NCBI GenBank assembly: GCA_024401645.1
Contig: JAKSKR010000002.1
Span: 62,001 to 126,000 of the forward strand
Direction of reading: 5' to 3'
DNA: 64,000 nucleotides
Source: Paludibacteraceae bacterium
Lineage (GTDB): Bacteria; Bacteroidota; Bacteroidia; Bacteroidales; Paludibacteraceae
The position numbers and the translations under genes were made by a program. The notes below the pieces were generated by a model, which was given only the letters and a program-made list of their open reading frames with translations, was not told where the DNA came from and made no database searches. Below, piece by piece: positions 16,879 to 25,910 of the stretch. Each line of letters opens with the position of its first letter. Within the stretch, counting starts at the first letter, position 1.

Positions 16879-17070
16879 CTTTATTCTTAATTAGCGCCTA
16901 AAATTACGAATAAAAAGTAAATAAGGCAATTCGGCACACACTCATTCCTTCTTGTTGATATTATTTCTTGATTTTCTTTCTTGATAAGTGATATTTTTTG
17001 TAATTTAGCAACCAATTTGATAAAAAGGACAAAAAGAAAAACAAATAAAAATTTATTACATCTAAAGTAA

Positions 17071-19197
17071 ATGGCAACATTAGAGAAAATCAGAAGCAAG
17101 GCGGGTCTATTGATCTTCATCGTCGCTTTTGCATTGCTTTGTTTCATTGTTGGCGACTTCTTGACCAACTTTACATCGCTTTTCCATAGAAACCAAACCC
17201 TCGTTGGTAAGGTGAACGGCATTGAACTTCAATACCAGGATTTCGAAGAAGAGTATAAGCAAATTTCTGAAATGGCAAAAATGCAGCGTGGAATGAACAG
17301 CGACGACGCTTCTCTCCGTGCTGAAACTTTTGCAAGCTTCAAACAGAACGCCCTCTTTGCTAGCGAGGCTGAAGCTTGCGGTCTTTCTGTTACTACAAAG
17401 GAATTGACCGATGCTACTATTGGCGAACACCCTGATATGTACCTCGTGCAGAGTGGTTTCTTCACCGACCAGCAGGGACGTTTCGACAAGAACGCTGTTG
17501 CTCGCATCGTTGAAGAAGTTAACCGCGATCCTAATTCTATTTCCGATCCTAACATGCGCGCTCAATTCGTTGAACGCCAGAACGCAGAACGTACCGTTTG
17601 GTTCTCTTTGGAACGTACTATTAAGCAGAGCCGCCTTGCTAACAAGGTATTCTCTTCTTTGGTTAACGCAATGTCTGCTCCTAAAGCTGAAGCTGAATTC
17701 TTGAGCTCACTTTCTGCAAAGGAATCTGACGCTTTGGTTGCTCGCAAGTACTACGCCGACGTTCAGGAAGACGTTACTGTTGACGACGCTGAAGTTAAGA
17801 GCTACTACGATAAGTATAAGGAATACAAGTTCAAGGGCGAAAGCTACCGCGACATCCAGGTAATTGCACTCCCTATTCAGCCTTCTGCTAACGACATTAA
17901 GGAAGGTTACAACGAAATGGATTCACTCCGCAACATCCTTAAGAACACTTCTGACGTTGAAAAGCTTAACCTTCTCTTCGAAAGTGCTTCTGAAAGAAAC
18001 TACCAGTACACTAGCGTTTACGCAAAGCCTGACCGTTACGACCGTGCTTTCGTTGAATTCGCTAAAACTGGTGTTAAGGGACAGGTTTCTGACATCGTTA
18101 CCGATGAACAGCAGGGCCTTTACAAGTGCGCAAAGATTCTTGAAAACCCTGTTACCCGTCCAGATTCAGTTCGCTTCAGCTTGATTGCCGTTACTGGTAC
18201 TGATTCCCTTTCTGCTATCAAGCGTGCCGACAGCATTGCCAATGCTGCTCGCAATGGTGCCGACTTCGCAAAGTTGGTTGCCGATTTCTCTGCTGACAAG
18301 AACGCTGCTGCCAATGCAGGCGACCAGGGCTGGATTCAGGAAGGCCTTGTTTCTTTGAACAACTTCGACCAGAACGCATTCAATTCTCCTGTTGGCTCAA
18401 TCTTCACTGTTAGCAACAGTAGCGTTGCATTCGTTGTTAAGATTACCGACAAGACAAAGCCTGTTCTTAAGGCAAAGATGTCTATCTTGGCTACTCGCCT
18501 CGAACCTAGTTCTGCTACCATCGACAGCCTCGACCAGTTGGCTAACGACTTCATCGTTGCTAACAAGACTGCTGCCGAATTCGTTGAAAATGCTGCTAAA
18601 CAGGGCTTGCAGGCTCGTCCTATTGAACACTTGACTCAAAACCAGCCTACCACTTACGTTTTGCAGGGCTCACGTCCGCTCATCAAGTGGGCATTCGAGA
18701 ACAACGAAGGTGCAGTTTCTGACGTTATTACCGACGTTCCTGGCTACTACATCCTTTGCGCTTTGACCAAGGTTGTTGATGCAAAGGACAACATCCTTCC
18801 TCTTGAAGGTGTTAAGGACAACATTAAGACTGAACTCATCAAGGAAAAGAAGGCTGAAATGTTGGTTGCCCAAATGAACGGTAAGGCTCTTGCCGAAATT
18901 GGTAAGGTCGACACTGTTAAGGACGTTCGCTTCAACAACAACTTCGTTCCTAACATGGGCCCAGAAGCTAGCTTGGCTGCTGCTATCTGCAACGCTAAAC
19001 CTGGCGAACTTTCAAAGCCTATTAAGGGTAACTCTGGTGTCTTCGTTTTCCAGAAGACTGCAGAACGCGAATCTTCTGTTCCTGCAATCGATCAGAAGGC
19101 ACTTAACGACGCCGTTAGATCTTCTGTTAGCCGCAACCTTATGAAGGTGCTTGAAGACAAGGCTGACATTGAAAACAACAGCTACAGATTCTTCTAA
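17071..19197 (+). CDS. ppiD: Periplasmic peptidyl-prolyl isomerase, PpiD/SurA-type foldase
   Basis: A 708-residue inner-membrane-anchored chaperone. It begins with a short cytosolic segment and one membrane helix (LLIFIVAFALLCFIVGDFL, residues 12-30), then a SurA_N-like helical domain, a parvulin-type rotamase domain around residues 365-475 (NGADFAKLVADFSADKNAAA, GDQGWIQ) and a further parvulin-like C-terminal region. This matches PpiD, which helps fold newly exported outer membrane and periplasmic proteins beside the Sec channel. Codon use is unusually uniform, as expected of a strongly expressed gene. A terminator follows. Confidence 0.88.
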   Translation: MATLEKIRSKAGLLIFIVAFALLCFIVGDFLTNFTSLFHRNQTLVGKVNGIELQYQDFEEEYKQISEMAKMQRGMNSDDASLRAETFASFKQNALFASEAEACGLSVTTKELTDATIGEHPDMYLVQSGFFTDQQGRFDKNAVARIVEEVNRDPNSISDPNMRAQFVERQNAERTVWFSLERTIKQSRLANKVFSSLVNAMSAPKAEAEFLSSLSAKESDALVARKYYADVQEDVTVDDAEVKSYYDKYKEYKFKGESYRDIQVIALPIQPSANDIKEGYNEMDSLRNILKNTSDVEKLNLLFESASERNYQYTSVYAKPDRYDRAFVEFAKTGVKGQVSDIVTDEQQGLYKCAKILENPVTRPDSVRFSLIAVTGTDSLSAIKRADSIANAARNGADFAKLVADFSADKNAAANAGDQGWIQEGLVSLNNFDQNAFNSPVGSIFTVSNSSVAFVVKITDKTKPVLKAKMSILATRLEPSSATIDSLDQLANDFIVANKTAAEFVENAAKQGLQARPIEHLTQNQPTTYVLQGSRPLIKWAFENNEGAVSDVITDVPGYYILCALTKVVDAKDNILPLEGVKDNIKTELIKEKKAEMLVAQMNGKALAEIGKVDTVKDVRFNNNFVPNMGPEASLAAAICNAKPGELSKPIKGNSGVFVFQKTAERESSVPAIDQKALNDAVRSSVSRNLMKVLEDKADIENNSYRFF

Positions 19198-19231
19198 TTA
19201 CTGAAATTCTTCTAGAATTTACAATACAAGT

Positions 19232-19272
19232 GGAGTAGAGGTAAACGGTAGTTTGCTTCTACTCCTTTTTTT
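19232..19272 (+). terminator. Intrinsic terminator after ppiD
   Basis: A 15-base-pair stem with two wobble pairs, ggagtagaggtaaac (19232-19246) against gtttgcttctactcc (19251-19265), followed by a run of seven T. Confidence 0.85.
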
Positions 19273-19294
19273 CAGAAGCTTATAAGTTATAACC

Positions 19295-20338
19295 ATGCAA
19301 CAACTTTTGGGAATGACCCTCGACCAGCTTAAACAGGTGGTGACGGGCTTGGGTATGCCTGCCTTTACCGCCAAACAGGTGGCCGACTGGCTCTACAAGA
19401 AAAAGGTTACTAGCATAGACGACATGAAGAACATTTCGAAGGTTAACCGCGAAAAGATGGCGGCAGACTTCGAGATAGGATGCGTGCCGCCTTCCGATGT
19501 TAAGGAAAGTGTTGATGGTACCAAGAAATACCTCTTTCCTGTCGGCAACGGCAAGTACATCGAATCGGTCTACATCCCTGACAAGGACAGGGCTACGCTT
19601 TGCGTGTCGTCGCAGGTGGGCTGTAAGATGAACTGCCTTTTCTGCAACACCGGCAAGCAGGGTTTCTCTGGGCAGTTGTCGCCGGCCGACATCATCAACC
19701 AGATTCAGTCTATTCCCGAAACCGACAAGCTGACCAACGTGGTCTTTATGGGCATGGGCGAACCTATGGACAACGTCAGCAACCTATTGCAGGTGCTCGA
19801 TGTCCTAACCGCCGACTATGGCTATGCGTGGAGTCCAAAGCGCATCACGGTGTCGTCGGTCGGACTCATTCCCGGCTTGAAGCGCTTCCTTACCGAATCG
19901 TCTTGCCACCTGGCCATTTCGTTGCACTCTCCGTTTGCCGACGAACGTTTAGGCATTATGCCTGTGCAGAAAGCCTATCCGGCTGAAGAGGTGCTCGACC
20001 TCATCCGTCAGTTCGACTTCACCGGCCAGCGTCGCATCTCGTTCGAGTACATTGTCTTCAAGGGACTGAACGACACACAGGAACATGCCGCTGAACTGAA
20101 ACGCTTGTTGCACGGATTGCCTTGCCTCATTAACCTTATTCGTTTCCACACCATTCCTGGTGTTCCGCTTAAGGGCGCCAACGATGCCGAAATGGTCAAC
20201 TTCCAGAATATGCTGTTGCGTAGGGGCATCAACACCACCATCCGCCACTCGCGCGGTCAAGACATTTGGGCAGCTTGCGGCTTGCTTTCTACCATGAAGC
20301 AGAACCAGGAGGCCAAACAGCAAATGCCGAAAGGTTGA
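19295..20338 (+). CDS. rlmN: 23S rRNA (adenine(2503)-C(2))-methyltransferase RlmN
   Basis: A 347-residue radical-SAM methyltransferase that methylates C2 of A2503 in 23S rRNA and of A37 in some tRNAs. The iron-sulfur cluster motif is C110-x3-C114-x2-C117 (CKMNCLFC). Other landmarks are VFMGMGEPMDN, ITVSSVGLIPG, LAISLHSPFADER, and the resolving Cys near 328 in DIWAACGLL. The other conserved Cys used in the methyl transfer mechanism is consistent with this C-terminal position. Length is normal for the family. It starts a conserved gene run with the DUF4837 lipoprotein and pdxA. Confidence 0.95.
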   Translation: MQQLLGMTLDQLKQVVTGLGMPAFTAKQVADWLYKKKVTSIDDMKNISKVNREKMAADFEIGCVPPSDVKESVDGTKKYLFPVGNGKYIESVYIPDKDRATLCVSSQVGCKMNCLFCNTGKQGFSGQLSPADIINQIQSIPETDKLTNVVFMGMGEPMDNVSNLLQVLDVLTADYGYAWSPKRITVSSVGLIPGLKRFLTESSCHLAISLHSPFADERLGIMPVQKAYPAEEVLDLIRQFDFTGQRRISFEYIVFKGLNDTQEHAAELKRLLHGLPCLINLIRFHTIPGVPLKGANDAEMVNFQNMLLRRGINTTIRHSRGQDIWAACGLLSTMKQNQEAKQQMPKG

Positions 20339-20379
20339 AGAATAGTCAATTATACACTATAAACAAATAAGTCGCTATC

Positions 20380-21396
20380 ATGAAAAAGACAATCATAGGA
20401 GCCCTTGCCGCTTTTGCACTGGCTCTATCTTCCTGCTCTGAATCGGGCAGATTCTTGCCTACGGTCCAGGGCTCAACTTACGACCTCTTGGTGGTAGGTT
20501 CCGACTCGGTCTGGAACTCGCAGGCAGGTAAGGTGATGGATTCGCTCTTCGGTGGCCCAATGCCCGCATTGCCCGAAGATGAACCTTACTTCAAGGTCAT
20601 TCCTTTGCGCACCCAGTTCTTCGACGCAACCGTAAAGCCTACCCGTAACATCGTTTTCTACGAGGTCAACCCTAGCCGTTACACCAAGGGTAGCGTGCGC
20701 TACGAAAAGGACTTGTGGGCACGCTCGCAGGCTTTGGTCTACATTACGGCGCCCGACGTTGCAACACTGACCGCAACTGTTAGGAACAACAGCGCGCGCA
20801 TGTTGCGCTATTTGGTCGATGCCGAAGAGGCGCGTGCGGTAGACTACTACAAGTCGTACACAAACCGCGACTTTAGCGAACAGATTCAGAAAAAGTTTGG
20901 CGTGGGCATGTTGGTGCCTACCGACTTGAACAAGATGCGAGACACCACTGGCTTTATGTGGATTTCGAACGGCAACATGAACGTTAACCAGAACTTGCTG
21001 GTGTTCTCTTCGCCCTACACCAAGGAAAGCGACTTTAGTGCCGAACACCTGGTGGCCGTGCAAGACTCTTTCACAACGCAGTTCGTTCCTGGCCCTTCCG
21101 AAAACTCGTTCATGAAGCGCCAGCCGCTGGTGCCCCTTACCTCTGAAGTGCTGAAGAACGACAATTCTGACTATTGCGTCGAGGTTCGTGGCCGTTGGCA
21201 TTGCCCTAAAGACGTAATGGGTGGCCCATTCGTTAGCCGTAATTACCTTTCTGCCGACCATAAGTCCATCATTACCGCCGTTGCGTTCCTTTACGCGCCA
21301 GGCAACCCAAAGCGTAACCGCTTGCGTATGCTCGAGGCCTGTGCCGGTTCGTTGAAAGTGAAGGCTGCTAAAACCGATAGTACGGCTACTAAATAG
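20380..21396 (+). CDS. DUF4837 family lipoprotein
   Basis: A 338-residue predicted lipoprotein: signal sequence MKKTIIGALAAFALALSSC with a lipobox LSSC at residues 16-19. The body contains YDLLVVGSDSVWNSQAGKVM and NIVFYEVNPSRY, typical of the DUF4837 family that Bacteroidetes carry between rlmN and pdxA. No enzymatic function is known. It is encoded 41 bases after rlmN on the same strand and probably shares its transcript. Confidence 0.85.
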   Translation: MKKTIIGALAAFALALSSCSESGRFLPTVQGSTYDLLVVGSDSVWNSQAGKVMDSLFGGPMPALPEDEPYFKVIPLRTQFFDATVKPTRNIVFYEVNPSRYTKGSVRYEKDLWARSQALVYITAPDVATLTATVRNNSARMLRYLVDAEEARAVDYYKSYTNRDFSEQIQKKFGVGMLVPTDLNKMRDTTGFMWISNGNMNVNQNLLVFSSPYTKESDFSAEHLVAVQDSFTTQFVPGPSENSFMKRQPLVPLTSEVLKNDNSDYCVEVRGRWHCPKDVMGGPFVSRNYLSADHKSIITAVAFLYAPGNPKRNRLRMLEACAGSLKVKAAKTDSTATK

Positions 21397-21416
21397 GATT
21401 TATAGCCTTTTTGTGT

Positions 21417-21424
21417 TATTTTTG
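21417..21424 (+). promoter_or_regulatory. -7 promoter box (TATTTTTG) before pdxA
   Basis: TATTTTTG matches TAnnTTTG, 22 bases before the pdxA ATG at 21447 and 20 bases after the stop of the DUF4837 gene. It suggests that pdxA and the genes after it can be transcribed separately. Confidence 0.45.
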
Positions 21425-21446
21425 CATTAATTATTCTCTTTTGTTT

Positions 21447-22568
21447 ATGGACAACGGAAAACTAAAAGTGGGTATTACCCAAGGCGATATAAATGGTATT
21501 GGTTACGAAGTCATTATCAAGACTTTGGTCGATAACCGTATCTTCGATTTTTGCACTCCTATCGTTTACGGCTCTTCAAAGATTGCGGCTTTCCACCGCA
21601 AGACGTTGGGCATTGAAGACTTCAACCTCAATGCCATTAACAGCCCTAACGAGGCTAACCCTAAAAGGGCGAACATCATTAACTGTGTCGACGAGGAGGT
21701 AAAGGTCGACCTTTCAAAGTCAACCCCCGAGGCTGGCAAGTCTGCCTTCATGGCGCTTGAACGTGCTACCGACGACTTGAAGAACGGCCTCATCGACGTG
21801 TTGGTGACCGCACCAATCAACAAGAAGAACATTCAGTCAGACGCATTCCAGTTCCCAGGACATACCGAATTCTTGGAACAGAAATTCGCTACAGACCGTC
21901 GCGGTCTCATGCTCTCTGTTTGCGAGGGTATGCGCATCGCCATCCTCACTGGTCACTTGCCATTGAGGGACGTTTACCGCTACATTAATGTAGACAACAT
22001 TGTAGAAAAACTAGATATCTTCAATAAGTCGTTGATTCAAGACTTCGGCGTTCAGCGTCCACGCATTGCAGTGTTGGGCTTGAATCCGCATGCCGGCGAC
22101 AACGGTTTGTTGGGTACGGAAGAGCAAGATGCCATCATTCCTGCCATTAAGAAGGCAAACGAACAGGGCATCTTGGCATTCGGTCCTTATCCTGCCGACG
22201 GTTTCTTCGGTGCAGGCAGCTTTAAGAGCTTCGATGGCGTTTTGGCCATGTATCACGACCAGGGCTTGGTGCCGTTCAAGGCATTGGCAATGGACCAGGG
22301 CGTGAACTTCACCGCAGGCCTTCCGGTTGTGCGCACTTCGCCCGACCACGGCACTGCCTACGACAAGGCAGGTATTGGCAAGGCATCGCCCGACTCGTTC
22401 CGCCAGGCGCTCTATTTGGCGTGCGACATCTATGCCAATCGCCAGCGTTATGCCGAAATTTCGAAGAATCCATTGAAGAAGCAGAAGGAAGACCGTGGTC
22501 GTAGAAATGACCGCAACGTCGTTGAAAAGGACGTTGACGAAATGACCGATATGAATGCTCTCGATTAA
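21447..22568 (+). CDS. pdxA: 4-hydroxythreonine-4-phosphate dehydrogenase PdxA
   Basis: A 373-residue NAD-dependent dehydrogenase of pyridoxal 5'-phosphate synthesis (DXP-dependent route); the product condenses with deoxyxylulose phosphate through PdxJ. Family landmarks are VGITQGDINGIGYEV at the N-terminus, VTAPINKKNIQ, FPGHTEFLEQKF with the metal-ligand His, LGLNPHAGDNGLLG, MYHDQGLVPFKALA with the second His, and TSPDHGTAYDKAGIGKA. The ATG at 21447 is chosen because the upstream in-frame TTG overlaps the promoter box. The last 25 residues are a charged tail beyond the usual end of the family. Confidence 0.95.
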   Translation: MDNGKLKVGITQGDINGIGYEVIIKTLVDNRIFDFCTPIVYGSSKIAAFHRKTLGIEDFNLNAINSPNEANPKRANIINCVDEEVKVDLSKSTPEAGKSAFMALERATDDLKNGLIDVLVTAPINKKNIQSDAFQFPGHTEFLEQKFATDRRGLMLSVCEGMRIAILTGHLPLRDVYRYINVDNIVEKLDIFNKSLIQDFGVQRPRIAVLGLNPHAGDNGLLGTEEQDAIIPAIKKANEQGILAFGPYPADGFFGAGSFKSFDGVLAMYHDQGLVPFKALAMDQGVNFTAGLPVVRTSPDHGTAYDKAGIGKASPDSFRQALYLACDIYANRQRYAEISKNPLKKQKEDRGRRNDRNVVEKDVDEMTDMNALD

Positions 22569-22589
22569 TTTTTCTTCAGTTTATTAAGT

Positions 22590-23894
22590 ATGTTATCTTC
22601 TTCTGAACTACAACAGGTTAAACAGCGCTTTGGCATTATTGGGGTCGCCAACGGCCTCAACAGGGCCATCGATGTTGCCGTGCAGGTGGCCGGTACCGAC
22701 CTCTCGGTGCTGGTGACTGGCGAAAGCGGTGTGGGTAAGGAGAATATTCCACGCATCATACACAGCTACAGTGCACGCAAGCACAACAATTACATTGCGG
22801 TCAACTGTGGCGCTATTCCCGAAGGTACCATCGACTCTGAACTCTTCGGACACGAAAAGGGCGCTTTCACCGGTGCCATTTCCGACCGTAAGGGCTATTT
22901 CGAAGAGGCGAATGGCGGTACCATCTTCCTCGACGAGATTGGCGAAATGCCATTGTCTACGCAGGCCCGCCTGCTTCGTGTGCTCGAGGCTGGCGAATTC
23001 ATTAAGGTAGGTTCTTCAAAGGTGCTCAAGACCAACGTAAGGGTCATTGCGGCAACCAACGTCAACTTGCCTAAAGCCATTGCCGAGGGCCGTTTCCGCG
23101 AAGACCTCTATTACCGTTTGAACACGGTGCCGGTCTTCATTCCGCCTTTGCGCGAACGTAAGGAAGACATTCCTATGCTTTTCCGCAAGTTTGCTGCCGA
23201 TTTTGCCGAAAAGAACCACATGCCGGGTGTGCATCTTTCAATCGATGCCCAGCAGGTGCTCATGCAGTTCTCTTGGCCGGGCAACATACGTCAGCTGAAG
23301 AACATTGCCGAGCAGATTTCCATCCTTTCCGAAAATAGGGAGGTCTCTGCCGAAATGTTGTTGCCTTACCTTAAACCCATGGGGCAAGACCACGGTTTGG
23401 TTGTGGTGGGCAATGGGGCTGCTGGCTCTTCGCAAGACAGCAAGTGGAACCAGGGCGAAAAGGAATTGCTCTACCAGATTCTCTTCGACATGCGTAAGGA
23501 GATTAACGACCTTAAGCAACTGTTGAACAAGGCGGTGGGCAAGCCTATTGTTAGCGAAACCAGTGCCGATGTCGACTTCGCGCGTTTTGCCAGCATGCAT
23601 GGCGACGATACCTTGCACTACACTTCGCCCGACGTCAGCCAGGTCGAAACCGACGATTCGCCTCTGGTCATCAATACCAATCCGGCTACGCCTTCCAACA
23701 AGATCATCAACAACGACATTCAAGATACCGAAGAGTTTGTTGAAATGGAAAGCAAGTCTATTGAAGACATGGAAAGGGATATGATTAAGAAGTCGCTAGA
23801 GCGCAACGGCGGCAACCGCAAAAGTGCTGCCGACGAACTGAAGATTTCGGAACGTACCCTTTACCGTAAGATTAAAAAATTTGGTCTCGATTAA
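22590..23894 (+). CDS. Sigma-54-interacting AAA+ transcriptional activator lacking receiver domain
   Basis: A 434-residue enhancer-binding protein. It starts directly with the AAA+ domain: Walker A GESGVGKE (residues 44-51), the sigma-54-contacting loop GAFTGA (91-96), Walker B GGTIFLDEIGEM (from 109) and LNTVPVFIPPLRERKEDIPM. The C-terminus is a Fis-type helix-turn-helix (NRKSAADELKISERTLYRKI). No receiver or GAF domain precedes the motor, so control must come from partners or from expression level. In Bacteroidetes this gene sits upstream of lptE; it is 21 bases after pdxA and 3 bases before lptE. Confidence 0.9.
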   Translation: MLSSSELQQVKQRFGIIGVANGLNRAIDVAVQVAGTDLSVLVTGESGVGKENIPRIIHSYSARKHNNYIAVNCGAIPEGTIDSELFGHEKGAFTGAISDRKGYFEEANGGTIFLDEIGEMPLSTQARLLRVLEAGEFIKVGSSKVLKTNVRVIAATNVNLPKAIAEGRFREDLYYRLNTVPVFIPPLRERKEDIPMLFRKFAADFAEKNHMPGVHLSIDAQQVLMQFSWPGNIRQLKNIAEQISILSENREVSAEMLLPYLKPMGQDHGLVVVGNGAAGSSQDSKWNQGEKELLYQILFDMRKEINDLKQLLNKAVGKPIVSETSADVDFARFASMHGDDTLHYTSPDVSQVETDDSPLVINTNPATPSNKIINNDIQDTEEFVEMESKSIEDMERDMIKKSLERNGGNRKSAADELKISERTLYRKIKKFGLD

Positions 23895-23897
23895 TAT

Positions 23898-24407
23898 ATG
23901 AAACGTAATTTATTATACCTCATCCTCTTACTTTTCGTCGGCCTTTCTTCTTGTGTGGTTTCATACAAGTTCAACGGCACGTCTATCGACTATACGAAGA
24001 TTAAGACCATCTCGGTTGCCGACTTCCCTAACCAGGCTTCGTTGGTTTACCCTTCGTTGGCGCCCGACTTCAACGAAAAGCTTAAAGATGAGTATTCGAG
24101 TAAGACACGCTTGAAGCTGGTCCCTCGCGATGGCGACTTGCAGATTTCGGGTGAGATTGTCGACTACGAACTCATTCAAATTGGTGTGAATGCGGCTGGT
24201 ACGTCTACCAAGACCAAGTTGCAGATTACCCTCAACGTGCGTTTCACCAACAAGGTTAACCCTAGCGAAGACTTCGAACAGCGTTTCGTTTCTTATCAGG
24301 AATTCTCAAACGACCAGACCATCAACCAGGTTCAAGACGAGCTGAACCAACAAATCATAGAAGATTTGGTTAACCAGATTTTCAACCGTACTGTTGCCAA
24401 TTGGTAA
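23898..24407 (+). CDS. lptE: LptE-like LPS assembly lipoprotein
   Basis: A 169-residue lipoprotein with signal MKRNLLYLILLLFVGLSSC and lipobox LSSC. It then has the LptE-like pattern YKFNGTSIDYTKIKTISV, LKDEYSSKTRLKLVPRDGDL and SGEIVDYELIQIGV. LptE plugs the LptD barrel that inserts lipopolysaccharide into the outer membrane. It starts 3 bases after the activator and stops directly against the ATG of the next gene, so all three are one transcript. Confidence 0.85.
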   Translation: MKRNLLYLILLLFVGLSSCVVSYKFNGTSIDYTKIKTISVADFPNQASLVYPSLAPDFNEKLKDEYSSKTRLKLVPRDGDLQISGEIVDYELIQIGVNAAGTSTKTKLQITLNVRFTNKVNPSEDFEQRFVSYQEFSNDQTINQVQDELNQQIIEDLVNQIFNRTVANW

Positions 24408-25205
24408 ATGAACGTCAACGAGCTAAACCACCTGTTCTCGCATCCAAACGAGGTGTCGCGGGCCAATTTCTCCGATATTAGAGATTTGCTTGCGGCTTAC
24501 CCTTTTGTCTCTACTTTCCACTTGCTTTACCAGAAGGGGTTAAGTAACGAGAACGATGTGATATGCGATTCGGAACTGCACCGTACGGCACTTTTCTCGC
24601 CCGACCGCAACCGCCTCATGCTTTTGCTGATGCCTAAACCTGCCGAGGCTGCCGCTGCCGAGCAACCGGCGGTTAAGCCAACCGTTAAGGTGGAAAAACC
24701 AGTGGAGGACGAGCCGGTGAAGCCGGCTGTGGCTAAACCGTTGACCAAGGTTTCCGATGCCATCGTAACCAAGCCCGCTGCCCAGGTGTCTGTGGCTCTT
24801 TCCACTCCCGAAACCGAGATGGGGGAAAAGGCAACCGAAGAGCCGAACACTATGCGCTATGGCGCCGAGGTCGATGCCTTCCTTTCGCATTTCGAATCGG
24901 CACAGGCTAGCCGTAAGGCACAGGTGGCCGACGATGCTCCGGTAAAGGTGCAGCGCGTTAATGCACAGCCAGAAGCTGACGATGGCGACGATGATGACGA
25001 ACCGGTAAGAAAACCCATTCCTGCAAACGACGAGGCGCCTGCAACCGAATTCTTTACCGAAACGTTGGCAAAGATTTACATTAAGCAGGAAAAGTTTCAA
25101 AAGGCAATCCACATTTTCGAGGAACTTTGCGTAAGGTGCCCCGAAAAGAAGGAATATTTCACCGAACAGATCCGCTTCTTGCAGAAGCTTATCATGTATT
25201 TATAG
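24408..25205 (+). CDS. TPR-containing protein of unknown function
   Basis: A 265-residue protein. An N-terminal helical part (residues 1-75, ending LMLLLMPKPAE) is joined by a long disordered Ala/Pro/Glu/Val-rich linker (about 78-200) to a C-terminal tetratricopeptide motif (LAKIYIKQEKFQKAIHIFEE, near 220-240). This layout is conserved in Bacteroidales directly downstream of lptE and upstream of secG. It has no signal peptide, so it is probably cytosolic. Function unknown; the context suggests a link to envelope assembly. Confidence 0.75.
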   Translation: MNVNELNHLFSHPNEVSRANFSDIRDLLAAYPFVSTFHLLYQKGLSNENDVICDSELHRTALFSPDRNRLMLLLMPKPAEAAAAEQPAVKPTVKVEKPVEDEPVKPAVAKPLTKVSDAIVTKPAAQVSVALSTPETEMGEKATEEPNTMRYGAEVDAFLSHFESAQASRKAQVADDAPVKVQRVNAQPEADDGDDDDEPVRKPIPANDEAPATEFFTETLAKIYIKQEKFQKAIHIFEELCVRCPEKKEYFTEQIRFLQKLIMYL

Positions 25206-25263
25206 ACGCTTAAGGTGTTGAAAAAAACATTGATAAATAGTTTTCTTTTTAGCGGATTTATTA

Positions 25264-25271
25264 TATTTTTG
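25264..25271 (+). promoter_or_regulatory. -7 promoter box (TATTTTTG) upstream of secG
   Basis: TATTTTTG matches TAnnTTTG and lies 113 bases before the secG ATG, giving a leader of about 100 bases. No gene is seen in 25206-25384. Confidence 0.4.
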
Positions 25272-25384
25272 CACAAAATTTGTACGAATGTGGGCTGTGT
25301 AATTGCCATGGTTCGTGTAAATGGTTGCTTATTAGTGGGGTAGCGCCTACTTTACAAAACGAAAATTGATAAAAAACAAATAAA

Positions 25385-25771
25385 ATGGTTATTACCGTAT
25401 TAACAATTCTTGTTGTAATTTCATCACTTTTAATGGTGGGTATCGTGCTTATCCAAAAGTCTAAAGGTGGAGGTCTTGCTGAAAACTTCTCAAAAGGTAA
25501 CGAATTTGCTAGTGTTAAGCAGACTACCGACATAGTTGAAAAGATTACTTGGGGCTTGGTTGCATTTATGTTTGTTGCTTGCATCGCTATTGGCTCTCTT
25601 GGTAAGAATGCACATGTTGCTACACAGAAGAAGTCTGAAGTTACTACTTCTACCAGCACAACTTTGCCTACAACACAGCAACCTTCTGTTGAAGGTGCTA
25701 CAGCTGCTCCTGCCGAAGCTGCAACTGCTCCTGCTGCACCAGCCGAAGCTCCTGCTGCTCCTGCTCAATAA
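25385..25771 (+). CDS. secG: Preprotein translocase subunit SecG
   Basis: A 128-residue inner membrane protein with the SecG layout: a first helix (VITVLTILVVISSLLMVGIVLIQ), the conserved KSKGGGLAENFS loop, a second helix (WGLVAFMFVACIAIGSLG, near 55-72) and a flexible tail. The tail (residues 80-128) is rich in Thr, Ala and Pro, as is usual in Bacteroidetes. SecG supports the SecYE channel during protein export. A terminator follows at 25806. Confidence 0.92.
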   Translation: MVITVLTILVVISSLLMVGIVLIQKSKGGGLAENFSKGNEFASVKQTTDIVEKITWGLVAFMFVACIAIGSLGKNAHVATQKKSEVTTSTSTTLPTTQQPSVEGATAAPAEAATAPAAPAEAPAAPAQ

Positions 25772-25805
25772 TTCATTTAGCTATTGTTGCAATAGAAAAA
25801 TACAG

Positions 25806-25842
25806 TGTGCCGTTGCTCCCATAAGCTCCGGCACATTTTTTT
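25806..25842 (+). terminator. Intrinsic terminator after secG
   Basis: TGTGCCG (25806-25812) pairs with CGGCACA (25829-25835) around a 16-base loop and is followed by eight T. Confidence 0.7.
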
Positions 25843-25910
25843 TGTCTTTTTTGTTTGCCATTGTTTAAGTTTCATTTAAATTTGATGTATTAGTGCACAA
25901 ATAGGGGTAT

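Noticed and set aside
20473..21261. 262-codon open frame antisense to the DUF4837 gene
   Set aside because: It is opposite a well-supported gene and has no family features; GC-rich third positions explain its length.
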